From JAWLCA01 sp041687395 (GTDB lineage Bacteria; Pseudomonadota; Alphaproteobacteria; Rhodobacterales; Rhodobacteraceae): 64,000 bases of DNA. The position numbers were made by a program, and so were the translations under genes. The notes beneath the pieces are model-generated. The model was not told the origin of the DNA. It saw only the letters and a program-made list of their open reading frames with translations, and searched no databases. The stretch spans positions 1-64,000 of the forward strand of contig JAWLCA010000011.1 in assembly GCA_041687395.1 (NCBI GenBank), read 5' to 3'. Positions 1-7,923 of this stretch are shown here, one piece after another; positions within the stretch are counted from its first letter, which is position 1; the number at the start of each line of letters is the position of its first letter.

Positions 1-105
1 GTCCTGGCCCCGCCGCCCGAGACCTTCCGGAAGGCGCGGGACTTCGCGGCTTGGCTCGGCCTCACGCCGCGACAGCATTCCACCGGGGGCAAGCAGCGTA
101 TCCGC
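1..105 (+). mobile_element. IS110-family transposase, C-terminal remnant
   Basis: The frame opening at base 1 reads ETFRKARDFAAWLGL then TPRQHSTGGKQRI, which resembles the C-terminal (transposase_20) domain of IS110/IS116 transposases. The match stops near base 105, where unrelated sequence begins, so only an internal scrap is present and the 5' part lies outside the window. No stop codon separates it from the following DUF2924 frame, so the two are in frame by chance or by deletion. Family call is from recalled motif similarity. Confidence 0.6.
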
Positions 106-210
106 CCGCGCCGCATTGAGTGGGCTGCGCGATTCAGGCCATACTCTCGAGGGCAGCCCGGACCCGGCGGGGTCCATCTATCGGATCACGGCGGCGCCGA
201 TGGTGAAGCC

Positions 211-630
211 ATGAAGACGCCGGGGATCAGCGTGGCCGCGCTCCAAGCGATGGACCGGGCGGCGCTCGTGGCGCTCTGGCCGGAGGTCTTTCGCCGGCCG
301 GCGCCGAAGGGGCTGAGCCAAGGCTTTCTGCGTCGCTTCATCGGCTTCGAGCTCCAGGCCTGCCGGCACGGCGGGCTGTCGGCGCAGGCCCGCAAGCAAT
401 TGGCGCAGGAGGAAACACGGGTTCAAAGGCAGACCCGCCTCGCCCTGAAGCCCGGCGGCCGGCTCCTGCGCGAATGGAACGGCGTGACGCATGTCATCGA
501 CGTGGTGGAGGGCGGGTATCTCTGGCAGGGCACCTGGCGCCGCTCGCTCTCCGCCATCGCGCGGGCGATCACCGGCGCCCACTGGTCGGGTCCACGCTTC
601 TTCGGACTGCAGGGAAAGGCCGGACGATGA
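211..630 (+). CDS. DUF2924 family protein
   Basis: A 139-residue basic protein of the DUF2924 type. Its core has the pattern LLREWNGVTHVIDV followed by GYLWQGTWRRSLSAIAR and ITGAHWSGPRFFGL, the small barrel-like segment seen in this family. DUF2924 genes typically sit directly upstream of large serine recombinases in alphaproteobacterial prophages and islands. Here the stop overlaps the next recombinase start (ATGA at 627-630), which supports that pairing. The molecular function is not known to me. The start at 211 has only a weak ribosome-binding site, and the frame is open further upstream into the IS110 remnant. Confidence 0.7.
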   Translation: MKTPGISVAALQAMDRAALVALWPEVFRRPAPKGLSQGFLRRFIGFELQACRHGGLSAQARKQLAQEETRVQRQTRLALKPGGRLLREWNGVTHVIDVVEGGYLWQGTWRRSLSAIARAITGAHWSGPRFFGLQGKAGR

Positions 631-878
631 CGCGCAGGACCATCCGCTGCGCGATCTACACCCGCAAATCTTCCGAGGACGGGCTCGAGCAGGAATTCAA
701 TTCGCTCGACGCGCAGTTCGAGGCCTGCACCGCCTACATCGCGAGCCAGCGCCACGAGGGCTGGAAGCTTGCGCCGCAGCGCTACGATGACGGGGGTGTC
801 TCGGGCGGCACGCTTGCTCGAGCGACAAGGGCAATTGGCGGAAGGGTATTGACCTACCTTTTGCTCGCCCCTAAGTAA
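627..878 (+). pseudogene. Serine recombinase (resolvase type), 3'-truncated
   Basis: The first ~60 residues (MTRRTIRCAIYTRKSSEDG, then EFNSLDAQFEACTAYI and YDDGGVSGGT) match the N-terminal catalytic domain of large serine recombinases. The nucleophile is Ser in TRKSS near residue 15. Similarity ends after VSGGT at about base 812, and the frame then continues through about 20 unrelated residues to a stop at 876-878. The rest of the catalytic domain and the DNA-binding region are missing, so it cannot be active. The break probably marks where the following AT-richer segment was joined. Confidence 0.8.
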
Positions 879-1052
879 GAAATTTTGCCTGCAAATTATG
901 CATCGGTGGGTCAGATAACAGTTCGGATGAATGCGGACGGTGTATTAGGGTGGGAGTGGCGTTCGCTGTTAAAGAGCGCGCTCACAACATCCGTTAAAAT
1001 TTATAGCATAGACACGACTTGGAGTAACTCATTGCCAAGAAAGGAATTCTCT

Positions 1053-1316
1053 ATGGCAACAACCAACTACGACGACACTGGACGAGACGCCTTCTTCGCC
1101 ATCTGCCAGCCCCGCATCGACCACCTAGCGCCGAACACACCCTTCACCCTTCCGGAGCTACTGGACGATCGTCGGGCTCACTTCACACGCAACACTTGAC
1201 CCCAAACACTCGGGGCTGTGTTTGCCGCTGGAGTGAACACCGGTGACCTTAAACGCACAGCCTTCGTTGGGATACAACGCAGCCCGCGTATGTCTGTCTG
1301 GCGTCGAACGGAGTAA
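1053..1316 (+). pseudogene. Small protein gene interrupted by an in-frame TGA
   Basis: ATG at 1053 follows a good ribosome-binding site (AAAGGAA, 1040s). The frame encodes 48 residues (MATTNYDDTGRDAFFAI, then PNTPFTLPELLDD) and stops at TGA 1197-1199. The same frame then continues for 38 sense codons (QTLGAVFAAGVNTGDLKR, then TAFVGIQRSP) to TAA at 1314-1316, 3 nt before the next gene's ATG. The post-stop part looks like genuine coding sequence, so the likeliest explanation is a CGA-to-TGA nonsense mutation in an ~87-residue gene. Readthrough or separate short peptides cannot be excluded. The FTLPELL segment recalls small DUF1413-like proteins, a weak resemblance. A candidate -10 (TATAGC, 1002-1007) lies upstream. 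Confidence 0.55.
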
Positions 1317-1319
1317 CCA

Positions 1320-2828
1320 ATGCCTCCGATCATGGACCCCTGGCACTCGGTCCCTTTCGATGGCCATCTGTGGTCGGAGCATCCTGAAATCGCTGGCCTC
1401 GTGGCAACCCTATGGGGCCAGCACTTCACGGACTTCGACTCACCACCCAGCCAGGCAGGCCCAAAGCCGAAGGCGGCCTTTCAGCAGCAGTTTCAAGTGC
1501 TGCTGTTGAACCTGTATGTGGCTTGGGCCGCCGACCCAGACGTGTGTGTGGGCGTCCCAATGGGTGTCCGGTCGTGGCGGGCAACCTCACGCTACAACGC
1601 CACTGGCGTGTCGAAGAAAATCCCTGAGCTTGTTCATCGTCTCGACGATCAAGGGCTAATCGACCTCGCCAAAGGCAGCTTCGCTGAACCCAGCTCCTCG
1701 GGTAACCGTACCACCCGAATACGTGCTGCTGACGAACTCGTGGCGCTGTTTCGGACAGTCGGTTTCGCCGAAAGCAATATCCGGCGGCACCCTGAACAGG
1801 AGTGCATCATCCTGAAAGACAAGGGAGAAGTCGAGTACGACGACACACCGAAAGCGAACGCAATGCGGGGGCGGTTGCGGGCGTACAACGCGCTGCTGGA
1901 ACAAAGCTTCATCGATATTCCCGAGCTTGAGGAACCCTTCATCGACCGGCCGATCACGACTGGATCGCGTGCCGGACAGGTTGATCGGGTCGGTTTGAAC
2001 CAACGAAACAAGTTTGTTCGGCGCATTTTCAGCCGAGGTTCGTGGGAACTGAATGGCCGCTTCTACGGGCCGTGGTGGCAGCAGATCGGGAAGGAGTGGC
2101 GGAGCAAGATCTTCATCAATGATACCCCGACCAACGAACTCGATTTCAAGGGACTTCATGTTGCGATGTTGAGCCTTGAGGCTGGCGTGAAGCTGGAGGG
2201 CGATCCTTACGAACTGCCGCCCGGGGTGATCGCAGGGGTTACCTCTCAGGAACAAAGAAAACTGGTCAAGGCGCTCGTCCTGAAGGCGGTCAATGCTCGC
2301 GACAAGGACACGGCGTTCAAGTCGTTCCGGGAAGGGTTGCCAGTAGGGAGTGTTGGCAAGTCAATGACCAATGCCGACCTGAGCCGGGTGATGAAGGTCT
2401 TCCTCCACAAACACCCCCACCTGGACGGCAAGATGTGTGCCGATCAGGGTATCCGGTTGATGTACCTCGACAGCTTGATCTCGGAGCAGATCTTCAACTT
2501 CGCTGTCCGTTCCAACGTCCCAATCCTTGGCGTTCATGACAGTTTTATCGTCGACTACCGCCTGACGAAGGCAGTCAAGCTGCTGATGGCAAGGGCAGCA
2601 ACGAAGGTCTGTGGTGGTGAGATTGAGATCGAGTATGACCTGATGGGCCTCGACGAGTTCAAAGCCGATGACCCCGATTATATCATCCAGTCCTACATCC
2701 AAGACCGCCAGTCCCCCCGCACCCCCGGCTACCTGTCCCGGTTAGCCCACCACGAAGCCACCTACGGCGACCTGCCACCCTACACGACGGACAACCCGAT
2801 CACTGCTGCTCGTCGTCGTGTTGCTTGA
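1320..2828 (+). CDS. Winged-helix plus single-subunit-polymerase-like protein
   Basis: A 502-residue protein with no function I can name from family recall. Residues ~90-145 (VSKKIPELVHRLDDQGLIDL, then RTTRIRAADELVALF) look like a winged helix-turn-helix. The C-terminal half carries motifs placed as in T7-RNAP/family A polymerases. A GRFYGPWWQ segment (246-254) precedes a motif A-like ELDFKGLHVAML (273-284, Asp275). DPYELP follows at 295-300. A motif B-like RKLVKALVLKAVN (Arg313, Lys317, with Asn325 where T7 RNAP has Tyr639) comes next. A motif C-like GVHDSFIV (404-411, His406-Asp407) closes the set. There is no exonuclease domain, and at 502 residues it is much shorter than classical polymerases. 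Base composition is visibly less GC-rich than in neighbouring genes, consistent with horizontal transfer. It starts 3 nt after the interrupted upstream gene. Polymerase, primase or inactive homologue are all possible; the motif reading is mine and untested. Confidence 0.7.
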   Translation: MPPIMDPWHSVPFDGHLWSEHPEIAGLVATLWGQHFTDFDSPPSQAGPKPKAAFQQQFQVLLLNLYVAWAADPDVCVGVPMGVRSWRATSRYNATGVSKKIPELVHRLDDQGLIDLAKGSFAEPSSSGNRTTRIRAADELVALFRTVGFAESNIRRHPEQECIILKDKGEVEYDDTPKANAMRGRLRAYNALLEQSFIDIPELEEPFIDRPITTGSRAGQVDRVGLNQRNKFVRRIFSRGSWELNGRFYGPWWQQIGKEWRSKIFINDTPTNELDFKGLHVAMLSLEAGVKLEGDPYELPPGVIAGVTSQEQRKLVKALVLKAVNARDKDTAFKSFREGLPVGSVGKSMTNADLSRVMKVFLHKHPHLDGKMCADQGIRLMYLDSLISEQIFNFAVRSNVPILGVHDSFIVDYRLTKAVKLLMARAATKVCGGEIEIEYDLMGLDEFKADDPDYIIQSYIQDRQSPRTPGYLSRLAHHEATYGDLPPYTTDNPITAARRRVA

Positions 2829-3012
2829 GTAGGAAGGGAAGGAAGGAGTAAGGGGAAATACTGTTGTTACAGTCTCTTAGTCTTAGATCTTCAACCCATC
2901 CTTTTTAACTTTCCTATTACTTGTACCTAATCCCCAGACCGGGGCACAGCTTGGGGCATTCCGGGGCAAAGCCCAGGGTGGTGGGTGTTGGGCTGTTGGA
3001 CAGGAGAATTGT
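2829..3012. other. Intergenic end of island with GGGGCA repeats
   Basis: This gap holds no gene. It begins with a purine-rich run (2829-2858), passes an AT-rich stretch without a clear hairpin terminator, and then carries three GGGGCA hexamers at 2941, 2953 and 2963 (spacings 12 and 10 bp) just before the tRNA-Gln 3' end. No copy of the tRNA-Gln 3' sequence is visible elsewhere in the island, so an att duplication is not supported. Confidence 0.5.
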
Positions 3013-3087
3013 TGGCTGGGGCGGTAGGATTCGAACCTACGGTACACGGTACCAAAAACCGTTGCCTTACCACTTGGCTACGCCCCA
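3013..3087 (-). tRNA. tRNA-Gln (anticodon TTG)
   Basis: Minus-strand cloverleaf. Acceptor TGGGGCG (3087-3081) pairs with CGCCCCA (3023-3017), discriminator is G, and CCA is encoded at 3015-3013. The anticodon stem ACGGT/ACCGT encloses loop TTTTGGT, giving TTG. The T arm contains GGTTCGAATCC. The 3' end faces the mobile island, a common integration-site arrangement. Confidence 0.97.
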
Positions 3088-3098
3088 ACTGTGGCCGT

Positions 3099-3127
3099 GA
3101 TTTATCCAAGCCCGGCACGCGCCGCAA
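3099..3127 (-). promoter_or_regulatory. Promoter of tRNA-Gln
   Basis: On the minus strand TTGCGG (3127-3122) and TAAATC (3104-3099) are separated by 17 bp, and the -10 ends 11 nt before the tRNA 5' end. The same architecture precedes the other three tRNA genes in the window. Confidence 0.6.
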
Positions 3128-3206
3128 GGGTAAAATCGAAGGTTTTTCCATGCCTCCGGTGCAGTCGATTGGCACGATCTCGATTACAACTGCGCCGGAA
3201 AGTACG

Positions 3207-4457
3207 TCAGTCCAGCTTCACCAGCGCGTGCCGCTTCTTGCCTGCGGAAAGCTTCACGGGCTGCGCAAGTCGCGCCGCGTCCAGCATAAGTCCGGCGTCG
3301 GATAGATCGGCATCGTCGAGCTTCGCGCCGCCGCCCTCGATCAACCGCCGCGCTTCCTTGCCCGATTTTGCGAGCCCCGCGCGCACGAACAGCTGCGCAA
3401 CGGAAACGCCGTCGGCCACCTCGTCCGCGCCCAGGATCAGCGTCGGCAGATCCTCGCCCGCGCCCCCCCGCTCGAACACTTCGCGCGCAGTCGCCTCGGC
3501 TGTCTGCGCCGCGTCTGCGCCATGCAGCAGACCGGTGACCTCGTTCGCCAGGATGATTTTGGCCGCGTTGATTTCGGATCCTGCCAGCGCGCCCAGCCGG
3601 TCGCATTCATCAACGGGCAGTTCGGTGTAGAGCTTCAGGAACCGGCCCACATCGGCATCGGTGGTGTTGCGCCAGAACTGCCAGAACTCGTAGGGGCTCA
3701 GCATCTCGGACGACAGCCACACCGCGCCGCCGGCCGATTTGCCCATCTTGCGTCCGTCGCTGGTGGTCAAGAGCGGGCTGGTCAGCCCCCAGATCTCCAC
3801 GTCCAGCACCCGGCGCGTCAGGTCGATGCCGTTGACGATGTTGCCCCACTGGTCCGATCCGCCCATCTGCAACCGGCAGCCGTAGCGGCGGTACAGTTCC
3901 AGAAAGTCATAGGCCTGCAGGATCATGTAGTTGAATTCCAAGAAGCTGAGGCTCTGCTCCCGGTCCAGCCGCGATTTCACGGATTCGAACGACAGCATCC
4001 GGTTCACGCTGAAATGCCGCCCGATATCGCGCAGGAAATCCAGGTAGTTCAGCTGATCCAGCCATTCCGCGTTGTTCAGCATCAGCGCATCGGTCGGCCC
4101 GTCGCCATAGGCCAGATAGCGGTCGAACACCTGCTGCATGCCCGCGATGTTCTCGTCGATCTGCGCAGGCGTCAGCAGCGGGCGCTCTTCCGACCGGAAG
4201 CTGGGATCGCCCACCTTTGTCGTGCCGCCACCCATCAGCGTGATCGGCTTGTGCCCCGTCTTCTGCAGCCAGCGCAACATCATGATGTTCAGCAGATGGC
4301 CGACATGCAGCGACTTCGCCGTCGCGTCGTAACCGATATAGGCCGGCAGCACGCCCGCGACCAGCGCCTCGTCCAGACCCTGATAGTCGGTGCAGTCGGC
4401 AAGGTAGCCACGCTCCATCATCACGGCCATGAAGTCGCTTTTCGGGCGGTAGGTCAT
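3207..4457 (-). CDS. tyrS: Tyrosyl-tRNA synthetase
   Basis: Cytosolic class I synthetase that charges tRNA-Tyr with tyrosine using ATP. The 416-residue length fits bacterial TyrS. The HIGH signature is HVGHL (residues 51-55) and the KMSKS loop is KMGKS. The tyrosine-site region includes YIGYDATA and QMGGSDQWGN. The C-terminal S4-like RNA-binding segment holds VSVAQLFVRAGLAKSGKEAR. The frame is open upstream, but ATG 4457 (MTYRPKSDF) is where family similarity begins, and a start further upstream would intrude on divergent anmK. The two starts lie 64 bp apart, so both promoters must sit in that gap. Confidence 0.97.
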   Translation of the reverse strand: MTYRPKSDFMAVMMERGYLADCTDYQGLDEALVAGVLPAYIGYDATAKSLHVGHLLNIMMLRWLQKTGHKPITLMGGGTTKVGDPSFRSEERPLLTPAQIDENIAGMQQVFDRYLAYGDGPTDALMLNNAEWLDQLNYLDFLRDIGRHFSVNRMLSFESVKSRLDREQSLSFLEFNYMILQAYDFLELYRRYGCRLQMGGSDQWGNIVNGIDLTRRVLDVEIWGLTSPLLTTSDGRKMGKSAGGAVWLSSEMLSPYEFWQFWRNTTDADVGRFLKLYTELPVDECDRLGALAGSEINAAKIILANEVTGLLHGADAAQTAEATAREVFERGGAGEDLPTLILGADEVADGVSVAQLFVRAGLAKSGKEARRLIEGGGAKLDDADLSDAGLMLDAARLAQPVKLSAGKKRHALVKLD

Positions 4458-4521
4458 TGCGGGCTCTTTCCTGCGGACGGCGCTGCCGTCTATATCGGCG
4501 GGGCGGATGAAGGGAAAGACC

Positions 4522-5613
4522 ATGTTGGATCGCGGGCCGCTCTGGGCACTGGGAACAATGTCGGGCACCTCGCTCGACGGGGTGGATGCGGCATTGGTGC
4601 AGACCGATGGCGAGAGAATCCTGGGCTTCGGCCGCACCGGCTACCGCCCCTATTCCCAAGGCGAGGCCGCGACGATCCGCGCCGCCCTCGGTCACTGGCC
4701 CGATGAGGACGGGGTGGCGGCGGCGACAGCGGTGGTAGAGGCCGCACATCTGGCGGTGCTGAAGGGGTTCGAGGGCGCCGACCTGATCGGCTTTCACGGC
4801 CAGACCCTTGCCCACGAACCGCGCGGGCGCGGCACCCATCAGGCGGGCGACGGCGCGCGGCTCGCGGACACACTCGGCCTGCCCGTCGCCTGGGATTTCC
4901 GCACCGGCGACGTGGCGGCCGGTGGCCAGGGCGCGCCGCTTGCCCCGTTCTATCACCACGCCTGCGCCCGCCATATCGGCGCCACGGCGCCGCTGGTGTT
5001 TTTGAACCTCGGCGGCGTGGGCAATGTGACCTGGACGGATCCGCGCATGGACGCGCCCGAGGCGCCGGGCGCGGTGCTGGCCTTCGACACGGGCCCCGCC
5101 AACGCCCCGATCAACGACCTGATGCTGGCGCGCCGCGGGCTGGCGCGCGACGACGGCGGCGCACTGGCGGCGCAGGGACGCGTGAACGAGACCATCGTCA
5201 GCACCTTCCTTGACGATCCCTACGTGGCCGCGCCGCCGCCGAAATCGCTCGACCGGCAGTTTCCGGATCTCCTGGACGCCGTCGCCGCCCTGTCGGATGA
5301 GGATGCAACCGCCACCGTGCTGGCCGCTGCCGTCGCCTGCGTCGCCCGTGCCTTCGACCATTTCCCGTCGGCCCCCGACCGGGTGCTGGTCACGGGCGGA
5401 GGGCGGCACAACGCGACCTTCATGGCGGCGCTGGCCCGCGCCCTGCCCTGCCCCGTCGTCCCGGTTGAGGCCGCGGGGCTGGATGGCGACATGCTTGAGG
5501 CGCAGGCCTTCGCCTACCTCGCGGTACGGGTTGCGCGCGGGCTGCCGCTCTCGGCCCCCGGCACGACCGGCGTTGCGCTCCCGGTCACTGGCGGACGGAT
5601 CAGCAGGCCCTGA
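4522..5613 (+). CDS. anmK: Anhydro-N-acetylmuramic acid kinase
   Basis: Converts 1,6-anhydro-MurNAc from recycled peptidoglycan into MurNAc-6-phosphate with ATP, in the cytoplasm. The 363-residue protein shows the family signatures: GTMSGTSLDGVDAAL at the N terminus (phosphate-binding loop), GFHGQT near residue 90, NLGGVGNVTW near 160, and FDTGPANAPIND (sugar/catalytic Asp region) near 185. ATG 4522 is preferred over ATG 4507 because a purine-rich AGGGAAAG site precedes it and the conserved domain starts about 12 residues later. Divergent from tyrS and convergent with the DUF815 gene. Confidence 0.95.
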   Translation: MLDRGPLWALGTMSGTSLDGVDAALVQTDGERILGFGRTGYRPYSQGEAATIRAALGHWPDEDGVAAATAVVEAAHLAVLKGFEGADLIGFHGQTLAHEPRGRGTHQAGDGARLADTLGLPVAWDFRTGDVAAGGQGAPLAPFYHHACARHIGATAPLVFLNLGGVGNVTWTDPRMDAPEAPGAVLAFDTGPANAPINDLMLARRGLARDDGGALAAQGRVNETIVSTFLDDPYVAAPPPKSLDRQFPDLLDAVAALSDEDATATVLAAAVACVARAFDHFPSAPDRVLVTGGGRHNATFMAALARALPCPVVPVEAAGLDGDMLEAQAFAYLAVRVARGLPLSAPGTTGVALPVTGGRISRP

Positions 5614-5655
5614 GCGGGGATCTCTTGTAGAATGAATGAGAGGCGTTCGGCGCGG

Positions 5656-6510
5656 TCACAGCCGCACGCCGTGCCGCCCCGCCAGATCGGTAAAGAACTG
5701 CCACGCCACGCGGCCCGAGCGCGACCCGCGCGTGGCCTGCCACTCGATCGCCTCGGCGCGCAGCACCTCAGCGTCCACGGTCAGCCCATAGGCGTCGCAA
5801 TAGCCGTCGATCATCGCCAGAAACTCGTCCTGGCTGCAGGGGTGGAAGCCCAGCCACAGGCCGAAGCGGTCCGACAGCGACACCTTTTCCTCCACCGCCT
5901 CGGAGGGGTTGATCGCGCTGGAGCGTTCGTTCTCGATCATGTCGCGCGGCATCAGGTGGCGCCGGTTTGACGTGGCATACAGCACCACGTTGTCCGGCCG
6001 CCCCTCGACCCCGCCATCCAGAACGGCCTTGAGCGACTTGTAGTGCTGATCGTCGTGGCTGAACGACAGGTCGTCGCAGAACAGCACGAACCGTGCCTCC
6101 GTGTCGCGAAGATGTGCCAGCAGCCGGCCGATCGCCGGCAGATCCTCGCGCTGGATCTCCACCAGCTTCAAATCCAACCCCTGACGGCGCACCTCGGCGT
6201 GCACCGCCTTCACCAGGCTGGACTTGCCCATCCCGCGCGCGCCCCACAGAAGCGCGTTGTTCGCGGGCAGCCCCTTGGCGAACTGCAGCGTGTTGGCCAG
6301 CAGAGTGTCGCGCGCCCGGTTCACCCCGATCAGGAGCGACAGATCGACCCGGTTCACCACCGCCACCGGATCCAGCCGGTCGGGGTTCACATGCCAGACA
6401 AACGCCTCGGCGGTCGTGAAGTCGGGTGCGGGGCTGGGCGGCGGGCTCATCCGCTCCAATGCCTCGGCGATGCGCCGCAGCGCCTCGGTGTCGGTCACCA
6501 TGTCCTTCAT
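5656..6510 (-). CDS. DUF815-family AAA+-type ATPase
   Basis: A 284-residue cytosolic ATPase. The P-loop GARGMGKSS lies at residues 90-98, a Walker B-like FVLFCDDLSF follows at about 145-154, and ATSNRRHLMPRDM forms the sensor region. These are hallmarks of the DUF815 family, whose substrate is not established. Its start overlaps the tatC stop by 4 nt (ATGA at 6510-6507), so it is translated from the tatABC transcript. The linkage to tat genes is known in related bacteria, but a role in protein export is only inferred. Confidence 0.9.
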   Translation of the reverse strand: MKDMVTDTEALRRIAEALERMSPPPSPAPDFTTAEAFVWHVNPDRLDPVAVVNRVDLSLLIGVNRARDTLLANTLQFAKGLPANNALLWGARGMGKSSLVKAVHAEVRRQGLDLKLVEIQREDLPAIGRLLAHLRDTEARFVLFCDDLSFSHDDQHYKSLKAVLDGGVEGRPDNVVLYATSNRRHLMPRDMIENERSSAINPSEAVEEKVSLSDRFGLWLGFHPCSQDEFLAMIDGYCDAYGLTVDAEVLRAEAIEWQATRGSRSGRVAWQFFTDLAGRHGVRL

Positions 6511-7376
6511 GCTTCCGCCTCGTCCTCGTCGTCCATCAGGCCCTGACGGCGCAGTTCGGCGTTGCGCTTCTTCTCGACCCGGCGGACCAGCAGGATCGAG
6601 ATCTCGTACAGCCCGTAGACCACTGCGAACAGGATCAGCTGGGTGAGGACATCGGGGGGCGTAACCACCGCGGCCACGACCAAGATGCCCACCATCGCGT
6701 ATTTCCGCGTTCCCGCAAGGCCTGCAGCCGACACCAGCCCTGCCTTGCCCATCAGCGTCAACAAGACCGGCAACTGGAAGCACAGGCCAAACGCAAAAAT
6801 GAACTTGAGCGACAGGTCGAGAGATTCCCGCACCGAGCCCAGGAACACCGTCTGCGTCCGATCCGACGCGACCGTGTTCACCACATCCGGGTCCGACCCC
6901 GCGATCAACGTCGCCAGCGCAGGGATCGCATCGGAAAACCCGATGAAGAAATTCATCGCCAGCGGCGTGACGATGTAATGGGCAAAGGCCGCCCCCAGTA
7001 GGAACAGCGCCGGGGACGAGATTATGAAGGGCAGGAACGCGTTCTTTTCCGACCGGTACAGTCCCGGCGCGATGAACCGCCACAACTGATGCGCGACCAC
7101 CGGAAAGGCCAGCGCGAAGCCCCCGATGACCGAGATCCGGATCAACACGAAGAACTTCTCCTGCGGCGCGGTGAAGATCAGCCGCGGATCCTCGCCCCGC
7201 GCGCGCAGCACGTCGGCAATGGGTTCGGCCAGAAACTGCAGGATCGGCTCGGCCACGGTGAACACCACCACCATGCCGACAAGAAACGCGATCACAGACC
7301 GGATGATCCGCGTCCGCAACTCCGCCAGATGCTCGATCAGCGGGGCAGAGGTATCGTCGATGTCATCGCCCTTCAT
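6507..7376 (-). CDS. tatC: Sec-independent protein translocase TatC
   Basis: Polytopic core of the twin-arginine translocon, which receives folded precursors with RR signal peptides. The 289-residue protein has the expected N-terminal cytoplasmic segment with LIEHLAELRTRIIRS, followed by six predicted membrane helices. The large first periplasmic region includes the family-typical TAPQEKFFVLIRISV. The tail is charged (EDEAEA). Starts 4 nt inside tatB and ends 4 nt inside the DUF815 gene, indicating translational coupling along tatA-tatB-tatC. Confidence 0.96.
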   Translation of the reverse strand: MKGDDIDDTSAPLIEHLAELRTRIIRSVIAFLVGMVVVFTVAEPILQFLAEPIADVLRARGEDPRLIFTAPQEKFFVLIRISVIGGFALAFPVVAHQLWRFIAPGLYRSEKNAFLPFIISSPALFLLGAAFAHYIVTPLAMNFFIGFSDAIPALATLIAGSDPDVVNTVASDRTQTVFLGSVRESLDLSLKFIFAFGLCFQLPVLLTLMGKAGLVSAAGLAGTRKYAMVGILVVAAVVTPPDVLTQLILFAVVYGLYEISILLVRRVEKKRNAELRRQGLMDDEDEAEA

Positions 7377-7894
7377 GCGTCGGACTTTCCGCTGGCCGCA
7401 GGGGCGTCAGTGGGGGGCGGCGCGGCCGGATCGGGCACGGGGGCGTCCGCCTTGGCGCGGCGCGCGTCGGCAGCGGCGCGCATCGCCTCGGTCCGCGCGG
7501 CCTGATCCTCGGCCAGCTTCGCGGTGGCGGGGCCATGGGCCGGTTTCGGCTCGGGCGCGGACGGGTCCGGGGTTGCGACCTTGGGCGGCGTCTTGGCTGC
7601 GGGTTTCGACGGATCCCATTTCTTCAGATCCTTCAAATCCTTCACCGCGTCGCTCACGCCGTCCAGCCCCATCGACTTGCCCGAGGTTGCCTCGCGCAGG
7701 TCGCGCGCCACGTCCTGCACGCCGGTCTCCTTGGCAGCATCGTCCATCGCGCGCTGGAACTCGCGCGCCATGGCCTTTGCCTTGCCAGTGAACTGGCCCA
7801 GGGTGCGGAACATCTTGGGCAGGTCCTTCGGACCCACCACGATCAGCGCCACCACGCCGATCACCAGCAGCTCAGACCAGCCGATATCCAGCAT
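7373..7894 (-). CDS. tatB: Twin-arginine translocase subunit TatB
   Basis: Single-span inner-membrane partner of TatC in the precursor-receptor complex. The start MLDIGWSELLVIGVVALIVV gives a short periplasmic end plus one hydrophobic helix, then the hinge VGPKDLP and an amphipathic helix (FRTLGQFTGKAKAMAREF). A Pro/Ala/Lys-rich disordered tail fills the remainder to residue 173. The Glu in the membrane helix region (W-S-E) is typical of TatB. Located between tatA (29 bp upstream) and tatC (4-nt overlap). Confidence 0.95.
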   Translation of the reverse strand: MLDIGWSELLVIGVVALIVVGPKDLPKMFRTLGQFTGKAKAMAREFQRAMDDAAKETGVQDVARDLREATSGKSMGLDGVSDAVKDLKDLKKWDPSKPAAKTPPKVATPDPSAPEPKPAHGPATAKLAEDQAARTEAMRAAADARRAKADAPVPDPAAPPPTDAPAASGKSDA

Positions 7895-7923
7895 GTCGTC
7901 TGTCCCCTTTCAGCGGGTCAGGG

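Noticed and set aside
1..630. IS110 tail and DUF2924 as one fusion gene
   Set aside because: The frame is open throughout, but the sequence between 105 and 211 has no recognisable domain content and the DUF2924 family starts at about the ATG at 211.
1267..1277. TTGGGATACAA resembling a half-site of the 30-bp operator
   Set aside because: One extra G, no partner half-site at the right spacing, and it lies inside the interrupted small gene.
3907..5409. 500-codon minus-strand open frame across tyrS and anmK
   Set aside because: GC-rich shadow frame: both real genes in that interval have clear family motifs in other frames, and this one has none.
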